Origin: Endozoicomonadaceae bacterium
GTDB taxonomy: Bacteria > Pseudomonadota > Gammaproteobacteria > Pseudomonadales > Endozoicomonadaceae
Length of the DNA: 23,030 bases
Direction of reading: 5' to 3'
NCBI GenBank assembly: GCA_023146365.1
Contig: JAGLCE010000112.1
Coordinates: 1-23,030 of the forward strand
Below the pieces are notes generated by a model that ran no database searches, was not told the origin of the DNA, and saw only the letters and a program-made list of their open reading frames with translations. A program made the translations under genes and the position numbers. Positions 1 to 5,837 of the stretch are shown in pieces (positions within the stretch are counted from its first letter, which is position 1; each line of letters opens with the position of its first letter).

Positions 1-82
1 TTTGTTAACTGTGCGCAGGGTTTTCTTGAGTGTTGTTTGTAGATTTATGGCATAGCCGATGAAATACAGACTCGCTGTCTGG

Positions 83-123
83 GTATAATATTAGATGTCA
101 TATTGTTCTTTTTAATAATTTAT
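83..123. repeat. 3'-flank repeat, left copy (partner 22985-23025)
   Basis: The stretch covering the last codons and 3' flank of the F-box gene resembles the extreme right end of the window. Both copies contain gggtataa, then gtca and attgttct at the same spacing, with about eight mismatches over 41 bases by hand alignment. In both, the minus strand reads R-T-I-stop at the same place. The simplest reading is that two related genes share this 3' end. Confidence 0.55.
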
Positions 124-1888
124 CATTGCTAAGTTCAATAACAGTCGACGGAAATAATTCTTCGAGATATAGCACTGGTTTTTTTGAATCGCCTGCTACA
201 AGCTTCCATGTTTTGCAGGACGAAGTACTAGGGAAAAATGAAGGAAAGTGTACTCTAATTTGTGTGCTATCAGGACTGAACTGGAGAGTCCTCGCATCCA
301 ATTCTCCACCAAAATCAATATGGGCTTCCACCATTAATCGCTTACTATTAATCAGTTTAAATAATTTAACGAAACAATTAGAAGCGCTATTAAACAGTAC
401 CGCAATATGATTACCGTCTGGACTAAAGCTGGCCATCACCAAGTTTTCACTTGTGATACAAGCTATGTTATTCCATTCATTATTATATTTCAAAATGATG
501 GCTCTACATAATTTATCATTAGTCTTTTTAATAGTTATAATGTGTCTACCGTTGTAGTTGAAATCAGCATAATATAATACAGCCATAGAAGATATTGTTA
601 CCGATGGATTAAATTTAAAACAACTTTGTTGTTTCCAGATTTTATTAACAGAATGCCAAATTTTGACGACATCTTGGATTACTGCCACAACACGTTTTCC
701 ATCAGTGCTTATCGAGATACTTCTCCACCGATGCCTAGCAGAAAAATCCTCTCTATAACACATACAATCTACAGAAAATATAACTTTACTTAACTCGCAA
801 TCGAATTCAATACACTCTGTTTCATTCCATATATTTTTATCTTTAAATTCGTAGAAGCTAATATTCCCTAAATCGGATAGTATAACAGCATGATTACCAT
901 CAAGACTAAGGTCACCACAGTACGCCCGATCTTCCACGCCAAAACAACCCACATTTACCCCTAATTTATTCTGTGATGAGTCAGATGATTTTTTAATATT
1001 ATTGCATTCGATCAACGTCCACTTTTTTTCAAAATTATTCCAGAATTGCACTAAACCATTCTTGCTAATGGTTAAAAAACTCTTACTATCATCACTCAAT
1101 GAAACGAATGTTATCCTCTTTTCATCTTGATAGATATCGATTACGGATTTTTGAAAATCTTCGACATTAGTGTAATCTAAGCTAATAAGGCTGTGACTGC
1201 CATAACTGCGAAAAAATAATAGAGCGCTTATAGCAGGATTAAATCGATTCTCACTTACAAGACACACCTGAAAATTCGTAGATTTACTTAACAGCATGGA
1301 TATAGTAAAAAATAATATTTTACCGAAATATCGGTGTTTTTTATTATAAAAATACTTCATGCGGTTTGCAGCTGTGGGGGAAAATTCATAAATCCAAGAG
1401 TAAGTATTACTATTGAAAATTTCGACATCAGTCGGTTTTGTATTTTTTCTACGCCCCCTGTGTGAATCATCATAATATACAAGAGACCGTATCCCATGTT
1501 TGCATCCAATTATGTTACGCCATCTTTTATTGACTAAACAACAAGGATCTACCTCCAACAATGAATCCAAATACAAAAAAATTTTGGATAGTAGCTCAGA
1601 TGGTAAATTCTCTATTGTCAATGACGTAGGCGATCCACCTGCTCTGTTAATCCAATTATTACCACTTTTATTATTACCCCCTATTGTTTCATAAACAGCA
1701 TGTTTGAATCCCGCTTCAGGCTGTGTTAACGATTTATATTGGGTACATCGTAACGGACTTTGGTTGTCCAAAGGGGCTACTGCTCTATTGGCATGCTGGC
1801 CTTCTATTGAAAGTGACTCAGTCGACTCTACCTGAGCACAGCTTTTTTTATTGCATTCTGATGTTTTGAATGGCGCTACTGGCATCAT
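98..1888 (-). CDS. F-box protein with WD40-like beta-propeller repeats; candidate secreted effector
   Basis: Probable eukaryote-like effector. An F-box at about residues 90-128 (LPSELLSKIFLYLDSLLEVD, then a conserved C-L-V-N-K-x-W-R) would bind Skp1 of a host SCF ubiquitin ligase. The C-terminal two thirds hold at least five WD40-like blades with the pattern (F/I)S-x-D-(G/S)-x-x followed by a hydrophobic strand and a (K/F)xW or LF end, for example FSPDGNHIAVLF and ISTDGKRVVAVI. In eukaryotes this arrangement selects ubiquitination substrates. The reading frame opens at a GTG at 1927, but no Shine-Dalgarno precedes it. GGA lies eight bases before ATG 1888, and the decayed paralogue at 2651 also starts there, so 1888 is preferred. 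No signal peptide or membrane segment is seen. The gene is AT-rich compared with rpsP-rplS and stands alone on the minus strand. F-box assignment is strong, propeller fairly strong, secretion inferred. Confidence 0.8.
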   Translation of the reverse strand: MMPVAPFKTSECNKKSCAQVESTESLSIEGQHANRAVAPLDNQSPLRCTQYKSLTQPEAGFKHAVYETIGGNNKSGNNWINRAGGSPTSLTIENLPSELLSKIFLYLDSLLEVDPCCLVNKRWRNIIGCKHGIRSLVYYDDSHRGRRKNTKPTDVEIFNSNTYSWIYEFSPTAANRMKYFYNKKHRYFGKILFFTISMLLSKSTNFQVCLVSENRFNPAISALLFFRSYGSHSLISLDYTNVEDFQKSVIDIYQDEKRITFVSLSDDSKSFLTISKNGLVQFWNNFEKKWTLIECNNIKKSSDSSQNKLGVNVGCFGVEDRAYCGDLSLDGNHAVILSDLGNISFYEFKDKNIWNETECIEFDCELSKVIFSVDCMCYREDFSARHRWRSISISTDGKRVVAVIQDVVKIWHSVNKIWKQQSCFKFNPSVTISSMAVLYYADFNYNGRHIITIKKTNDKLCRAIILKYNNEWNNIACITSENLVMASFSPDGNHIAVLFNSASNCFVKLFKLINSKRLMVEAHIDFGGELDARTLQFSPDSTQIRVHFPSFFPSTSSCKTWKLVAGDSKKPVLYLEELFPSTVIELSNDKLLKRTI

Positions 1889-1951
1889 AATCATGTTCCA
1901 TTTAATTACCGGATATTTAATTATCACTTACATTAAACTGTTTAGACTGAA

Positions 1952-1981
1952 AATCTGCATTAAAGTTTATTATAAATCCTA
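1952..1981. repeat. Upstream-flank repeat of the F-box gene (partner 2698-2727)
   Basis: This block recurs at 2698-2727 with a few changes; both contain aatctgcattaaagttt followed by a TATAA-like core. Each copy lies just upstream, on the minus strand, of an F-box family coding region. The duplication therefore carried the upstream region along with the gene. Confidence 0.7.
1969..1974 (-). promoter_or_regulatory. Putative -10 box (TATAAT) of the F-box gene
   Basis: On the minus strand this reads TATAAT, a perfect -10 hexamer about 80 bases before the chosen ATG. The hexamer 17 bases further upstream (TGAATA) is a poor -35. The second copy of the flank has TATAAG at the matching place. The call rests on the -10 and its conservation alone. 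Confidence 0.35.
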
Positions 1982-2103
1982 ACCATCAAGTTATTCACTT
2001 CAGATTTGAACTCAAATCGTTTATTATTGCCAACATTACTCTATTTATGTTAGAGATATAGAGCCAGCTGATTCGCACATCTTAAGAAAATTATTTTTAT
2101 GAA

Positions 2104-2331
2104 ATGGATGTTGAATATAATATGGGTGATTCGTTTAGTGTAAGGCTAAAAGGCTGTAAAGATTATATGCTTACTGTGGATGTAAAAAAGACACAAGAAT
2201 TACGTTCGATATTAGCGTAAACCCTAGATAATAGTGGTGAGTTTGCAGCCCATGATAAAGGCGGCAAAAGCGATCAATGCCGATATTTACCTTGCTTGTA
2301 CTTATTGCTTGAATCCAGAGAAGTTGCTTGA
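2104..2331 (+). pseudogene. Unrecognised ORF remnant with one in-frame stop
   Basis: Reading from ATG 2104, the frame is open to 2331 apart from one TAA at 2218-2220. The first part gives 38 residues (starts MDVEYNMGDSFSVRLKGC) and the second about 36 (contains GEFAAHDKGGKSDQCRYL). Composition looks protein-like on both sides of the stop, which suggests a small gene with a nonsense mutation. I do not recognise the family. Its 3' end runs into the 19-base tandem duplication at 2305-2342 and the end of the F-box remnant on the other strand. It could also be chance. Confidence 0.3.
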
Positions 2332-2342
2332 ATCCAGAGAAG
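2305..2342. repeat. Two exact tandem copies of a 19-base unit
   Basis: The unit ttgcttgaatccagagaag occurs at 2305-2323 and again at 2324-2342. Nineteen is not a multiple of three, so the duplication shifts any frame crossing it. It lies at the downstream end of the recognisable F-box paralogue remnant, and on that strand the frame stops soon after. Confidence 0.9.
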
Positions 2343-2651
2343 AAAAAAAATTTAATCGGATTTCAGATGCTACTTTCTCTATTGTCAAAGATGCAAACGC
2401 TTCATCTGCTCTACCAACCCAACTATTACCGTTGATAGCATCGCCCTCTGCTCTTTCATCAATAGCATGCTGGAACCTTTTTTAAGGTTGTGTGAACCAT
2501 TCATCTCGACCACATTGCAACTGACTTTCGTTGATCAAACAGGCTACTGTTCTATTGGCATGCTGGCCTTCTAAAGTGACGTGGACAACTCTACCTGAGT
2601 ACAGTTTTCTGTATTGAGTTCTGATGCTGTGAAGGGTGTAACTGGTGTCAT
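2324..2651 (-). pseudogene. Decayed second copy of the F-box protein N-terminus
   Basis: Translated with frame changes, this stretch follows residues 1 to about 110 of the intact F-box protein. It gives MTPVTPFTASE (intact MMPVAPFKTSE), then a stop, EGQHANRTV (EGQHANRAV), FTQP (LTQP), a second stop, FQHAIDE (FKHAVYE), NGNSWVGRA (SGNNWINRA) and SLTIEKVASEI (SLTIENLPSEL). At least two stops and one frame change are present, and homology ends within the F-box at LDS. Everything downstream of that, including the propeller, is missing. The upstream flank is duplicated too. It is a non-functional paralogue lying between the intact gene and rpsP, on the same strand as the intact gene. Confidence 0.85.
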
Positions 2652-2823
2652 AACTATTGCATTTCATTTAATCAACAAGCGTTTGTTTTGGATTGATAAT
2701 CTGCATTAAAGTTTCTTATAAACCCTAGCAGTTAAGTCATAATAATTAATTAAAAGTGCTAAAATCGCTGATAATGCTGAGGTCTCATGCTATTTAACTA
2801 CCAACGCTGGCTCTATTTTAACC

Positions 2824-2851
2824 TTGCATCTCCTTTTATTTCCCGTAAACT
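2824..2851 (+). promoter_or_regulatory. Putative promoter of the rpsP operon
   Basis: TTGCAT (2824-2829) and TAAACT (2846-2851) are separated by 16 bases, a reasonable sigma-70 arrangement about 140 bases upstream of rpsP. The upstream genes are on the other strand, so the operon needs a promoter somewhere in 2680-2988. No other equally good pair was seen, but the match is moderate. Confidence 0.35.
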
Positions 2852-2988
2852 GTATCGCCTTCTACGGGTAGAGGTTCGGGTCTCTGTGCGACTAGTACAG
2901 CGTCTCGCTTGATGGATTACACTCTCTTATCAGAGGCCATGAAACCTCGTAATGCCGAAAAGTAAAAGACTACAGGAAGACAGATTCC

Positions 2989-3225
2989 ATGGTAACTATT
3001 CGTCTTGCCCGGGGCGGTTCCAAAAAACGCCCCTTCTACTATCTGACCGTTGCTGACAACCGCCGTGCGCAGGGTGGCCGCTTCATCGAACGGCTGGGTT
3101 TCTTTAATCCTATTGCTCGGGGTCAGGAAGAGCGTATACGTGTCGACCGTGAGCGAGTTGACTTCTGGCTGGGACGAGGTGCTCAAATGAGCAATCGCGT
3201 CAAACAACTGGTTAAGGCTGCCTGA
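2989..3225 (+). CDS. rpsP: 30S ribosomal protein S16
   Basis: Small-subunit ribosomal protein that helps 16S rRNA fold during 30S assembly. The 78-residue protein has the family's normal length and opening (MVTIRLARGGSKKRPFYYL), followed by ADNRRAQGGRFIERLGFFNP. AGGAAG at 2974-2979 is a suitable Shine-Dalgarno. It is the first gene of the rpsP-rimM-trmD-rplS operon, and its stop overlaps the rimM start by one base (TGATG), implying translational coupling. In many gammaproteobacteria ffh lies upstream; here that place is taken by F-box gene remnants. Confidence 0.97.
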   Translation: MVTIRLARGGSKKRPFYYLTVADNRRAQGGRFIERLGFFNPIARGQEERIRVDRERVDFWLGRGAQMSNRVKQLVKAA

Positions 3226-3806
3226 TGAGCACTGCCGGTGTCGTTGTGCGTCCACCCGATCAGATGTTGGTCGCTGAACAGGGTGTGATCATGGGGCGTA
3301 TTACCGCAGTGTACGGCATAAAAGGCTGGATAAAAGTCTACTCTTTCACTGCTCCGATGGAGAGCATTCTCAAATATCGGCAGTGGTTGTTACGGTATCC
3401 AGACGGTCGTACACAGGCTGTTAGCATTGACGGTGGTCGCAAGCAAGGCAAGGGCATGGTTGCCCATGTCCTCGGTTGCGATGACCGGGATGATGCCTTG
3501 CAGTTTACCGAGTCGGACATCCTGATCCGTCGCGATGAACTGCCGGAACTAGAGAGTGGTGACTATTACTGGCATCAGCTCGAAGGTTTGACAGTATTTG
3601 CCCTCACCGAATCTGGCGATGAAGTAAATTTAGGCAAGGTTGACCACCTGATCGAGACCGGAGCTAATGACGTGCTTGTGGTCCACGCCACCCGTGGCAG
3701 TGTCGATCAACGAAAGCGGATGGTGCCGTACCTGCTGGATCGGGTAGTCAAAGAAGTAAACCTTGAAAAAGGGTTTATACGGCTCCTCTGGGAACCGGAT
3801 TTTTAA
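3225..3806 (+). CDS. rimM: Ribosome maturation factor RimM
   Basis: Assembly factor that binds S19 in the 30S head and assists 16S rRNA processing. The 193-residue protein has the two expected parts. The N-terminal RimM barrel (about residues 18-100) has the signature GRITAVYGIKGWIKVYSFT. The C-terminal PRC-barrel (about 110-190) includes YYWHQLEGLTVF, a G-x-V-x-x-L-I-E-T-G-A-N-D-V-L-V-V core and the typical ending IRLLWEPDF. It overlaps rpsP by one base and ends one base before the trmD start, so the three genes form one translational unit. Confidence 0.97.
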   Translation: MSTAGVVVRPPDQMLVAEQGVIMGRITAVYGIKGWIKVYSFTAPMESILKYRQWLLRYPDGRTQAVSIDGGRKQGKGMVAHVLGCDDRDDALQFTESDILIRRDELPELESGDYYWHQLEGLTVFALTESGDEVNLGKVDHLIETGANDVLVVHATRGSVDQRKRMVPYLLDRVVKEVNLEKGFIRLLWEPDF

Positions 3807-3807
3807 A

Positions 3808-4596
3808 ATGTGGTTTGGTGTTGTCACTCTGTTCCCCGACATGCTCCGAGCGATTACCGATTTCGGTGTCTCTGGGCGGGCGGTGAAGAAAGGAGTGATT
3901 GAGGTGAATACTTGGAATCCCCGGGATTTCACCCATGATAAACATCGAACAGTGGATGACCGGCCTTATGGCGGTGGTCCCGGCATGTTGATGAAAATTC
4001 AACCTCTGCGTGATGCGATTCGGGCAGCCAAGGCTGTCGCAGGCTCTGCAACCTGTGTGATCTATCTGTCGCCGCAAGGCCGTAAATTCGACCAAGCGGG
4101 TGCAGAAGAGCTGGCCGCACGATCAAGGCTGATACTGGTTGCAGGACGCTACGAAGGCATTGATGAGCGTCTAGTGAAAACCGAGATCGACGAAGAATGG
4201 TCTCTTGGGGACTACGTGCTGAGCGGCGGAGAGCTGCCAGCCATGGTGCTAATTGATGCAATATCGCGCTTTGTACCGGGCACTCTGGGTCATAAGAACT
4301 CCGCTGAAGAGGACTCTTTTGCCGAAGGGCTATTGGATTGCCCTCACTACACTCGTCCAGAGGTGTTTGAGGAGTGTAAGGTGCCAGAGACGCTACTGAG
4401 CGGTGATCATGAAAAGATCCGCAAGTGGCGCTTAAAGCAGTCACTGGGGCTGACGTGGCTACGTCGACCAGACCTTCTTGAGGGACGAGCGATGAGCCGA
4501 GAAGAAGAGCAGTTGCTGGCAGAATTTATCGCAGAGCTCGAACAGACTGCGGTAAATGACAATCCTGCGGCAGAGCGATCTGCGGACCATAATTGA
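3808..4596 (+). CDS. trmD: tRNA (guanine-37-N1)-methyltransferase
   Basis: SAM-dependent enzyme that makes m1G at position 37 of tRNAs with G36, preventing +1 frameshifting. The 262-residue protein opens with MWFGVVTLFPDMLRAITDFG. It contains DDRPYGGGPGMLMK, AGRYEGIDER (SAM-binding trefoil knot) and SLGDYVLSGGELPAM, followed by the conserved SFAEGLLDCPHYTRP linker and a C-terminal tRNA-binding domain. The frame is open upstream to 3763, inside rimM, but homologues begin at MWFG, so ATG 3808 is the start. It lies one base after the rimM stop. Confidence 0.97.
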   Translation: MWFGVVTLFPDMLRAITDFGVSGRAVKKGVIEVNTWNPRDFTHDKHRTVDDRPYGGGPGMLMKIQPLRDAIRAAKAVAGSATCVIYLSPQGRKFDQAGAEELAARSRLILVAGRYEGIDERLVKTEIDEEWSLGDYVLSGGELPAMVLIDAISRFVPGTLGHKNSAEEDSFAEGLLDCPHYTRPEVFEECKVPETLLSGDHEKIRKWRLKQSLGLTWLRRPDLLEGRAMSREEEQLLAEFIAELEQTAVNDNPAAERSADHN

Positions 4597-4618
4597 CTGA
4601 CTTGGGAGCAATTTTCAC

Positions 4619-4972
4619 ATGAGCAAAAATAGTATCATTGCCCAGCTCGAAGCTGAGCAGATGGAGAAGGAAATTCCTGTATTCTGCACCGGTGACACGG
4701 TGATAGTACAAGTTAAGGTAAAGGAAGGTGTTCGCGAGCGGCTGCAGGCGTTCGAAGGCGTGGTAATCGCCAAACGTAACCGTGGCCTGAATTCTGCTTT
4801 CACGGTACGCAAGATTTCCAACGGCGTGGGCGTTGAACGTGTCTTCCAGACTTACAGCCTTCTGATAGCGGAGATCATAGTCAAGCGTCGCGGTGACGTG
4901 CGCCAAGCCAAGATTTACTACCTGCGTGATCGTAGTGGTCGTGCTGCTCGCATCAAGGAAAAGCTTAACTAA
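4619..4972 (+). CDS. rplS: 50S ribosomal protein L19
   Basis: Large-subunit protein at the 30S-50S interface, last gene of the operon. The 117-residue length is normal. Family sequence includes FCTGDTVIVQVKVKEGVRER, QAFEGVVIAKRNRGLNSAFT and VGVERVFQTYSLLIAEI. GGGAG at 4604-4608 is the ribosome binding site. The gene lies 22 bases after trmD and is followed directly by a strong terminator. Confidence 0.97.
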   Translation: MSKNSIIAQLEAEQMEKEIPVFCTGDTVIVQVKVKEGVRERLQAFEGVVIAKRNRGLNSAFTVRKISNGVGVERVFQTYSLLIAEIIVKRRGDVRQAKIYYLRDRSGRAARIKEKLN

Positions 4973-5005
4973 TCTCGACCGCTTCACTATTCGCTTTCCG
5001 GCGAG

Positions 5006-5034
5006 AAAAAGGCAGCCATTTGGATGCCTTTTTT
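5006..5034 (+). terminator. Rho-independent terminator of the rpsP-rplS operon
   Basis: GGCAGCC, loop ATTT, then GGATGCC form a short stem with one mismatch. It is flanked by AAAAA on the left and TTTTTT on the right. It lies about 35 bases after the rplS stop, as expected for the end of this operon. Confidence 0.85.
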
Positions 5035-5136
5035 AATTTAAAACCGCCCTACTGTTTAAAATTAACAGGCTAAAAGCTAAAACGAAGGGATGGGCATGGC
5101 AACAACATGATCATATATTAATCAGTCCAAGCACTT

Positions 5137-5337
5137 TCATCCTGTAGTTTTCGCACCACTCACCATTGCTTCGTTTGTTCTTGATACCTGCCTTAAACAG
5201 AAGCCTCCAGTTTGAGAAGAGAGTCGATTGAAGGTAATAGCAACAGGAATATCACTGGTAGTTTCGGATGCCTTCGAAGCCACTCTTCTTTCATCGCAGC
5301 GAACCATCAAATACTGTTCCAGTCGTCTGCGCCACAA
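5137..5337 (-). mobile_element. Remnant of an ISAs1-family transposase N-terminus, copy 1
   Basis: With one frame change, the minus strand reads FAAMKEEWLRRHPKLP then DIPVAITFNRLSS. This resembles the N-terminal region of ISAs1/H-repeat transposases (AKxxWLRxxLxLPxGIPxHDTxxRxF). No catalytic DDE segment follows. Positions 5221-5323 match 8616-8719, same orientation, with 16 substitutions (nearly all transitions) and one gap by hand alignment. It lies directly downstream of the DTC remnant. In the rest of 5041-5354 I see no gene and no clear terminal inverted repeat. Confidence 0.7.
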
Positions 5338-5354
5338 AGAGGGGTATCTGCTAC

Positions 5355-5837
5355 CTATTTCGTTACCTGCCTGCCTTGTACATCGTTTGGTGTAATATGC
5401 TTGCCCTTCAACTCATCAATTACTCTATCCAAATAATCTGGATCCGGATACCCGAATGTCCCTCCCATCCTTTGTTTTGTGATGAATATCATTCCAAGTG
5501 ATGACGCCAGTCGCACGTGACTGACCAATAGTGAATACTAGCTTTCTATCAAAAGCAATCTTCAACATCTCTGCTACTAGCCTTCCTTTCTCATTATCAG
5601 ATAAATAGCACACTCTGAACAACGCCTCAAAAGCATGCCAGGAGTTGGATGCTCTTCCCCCTGTATTCCCGCTGGCAAGTCATATTTGATCATAATACGA
5701 CCACAGTCTTCATACCCTGGTAAATATTGCCTATCCATCTATATCTTCATAGTGCCCGGTGGCTGATCTCCTTTCTTCACACCGACAACCAAATCCTGAG
5801 TCAGTGGACATTGCACACAATCACTTACCCTCAGCAT
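5355..5837 (-). pseudogene. Broken RING-end plus Deltex C-terminal (DTC) domain, DTX3L-like
   Basis: Read with two frame changes, the minus strand covers the end of a RING finger and a nearly complete Deltex C-terminal domain. In order: CVQC (last RING pair), KKGDQPPGTMKI, a TAG at 5739-5741, LPGYEDCGRIMIKYDLPAGI, EEHPTPG, a frame change near 5620-5640, CYLSDNEKGR, AFDRKLVFTIGQSRATGVIT, WNDIHHKT, a second change near 5450-5470, then GYPDPDYLDRVIDELKGKHI. All are DTC hallmarks in order. In animal Deltex E3 ligases this domain binds ADP-ribose/NAD+ and, with the RING, ubiquitinates ADP-ribose. The outer parts share one frame; the middle is in the frame of the upstream macrodomain gene. The first part could start at ATG 5837, overlapping that gene's end. 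Most of the RING is absent. Domain identity is very likely; loss of function is inferred from the stop and shifts. Confidence 0.85.

Noticed and set aside
126..410. 94-residue plus-strand ORF
   Set aside because: It is antisense to the propeller-encoding end of the F-box gene and has no family features.
2234..2485. 83-residue plus-strand ORF
   Set aside because: It lies opposite the F-box paralogue remnant, whose minus-strand similarity explains the sequence; the start of the stretch fits better in the frame read from 2104.
3929..4444. 171-residue minus-strand ORF
   Set aside because: It is antisense to trmD, a certain gene on the plus strand.
5425..5622. 65-residue minus-strand ORF as an independent gene
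   Set aside because: It is the middle third of the DTC domain; its neighbours in the other frame complete the domain, so it is part of one broken gene.
5355..5837. Programmed frameshifting to make the DTC domain
   Set aside because: Two shifts plus a TAG would be needed, and no slippery site or stimulator is evident at either point; decay or read error is simpler.
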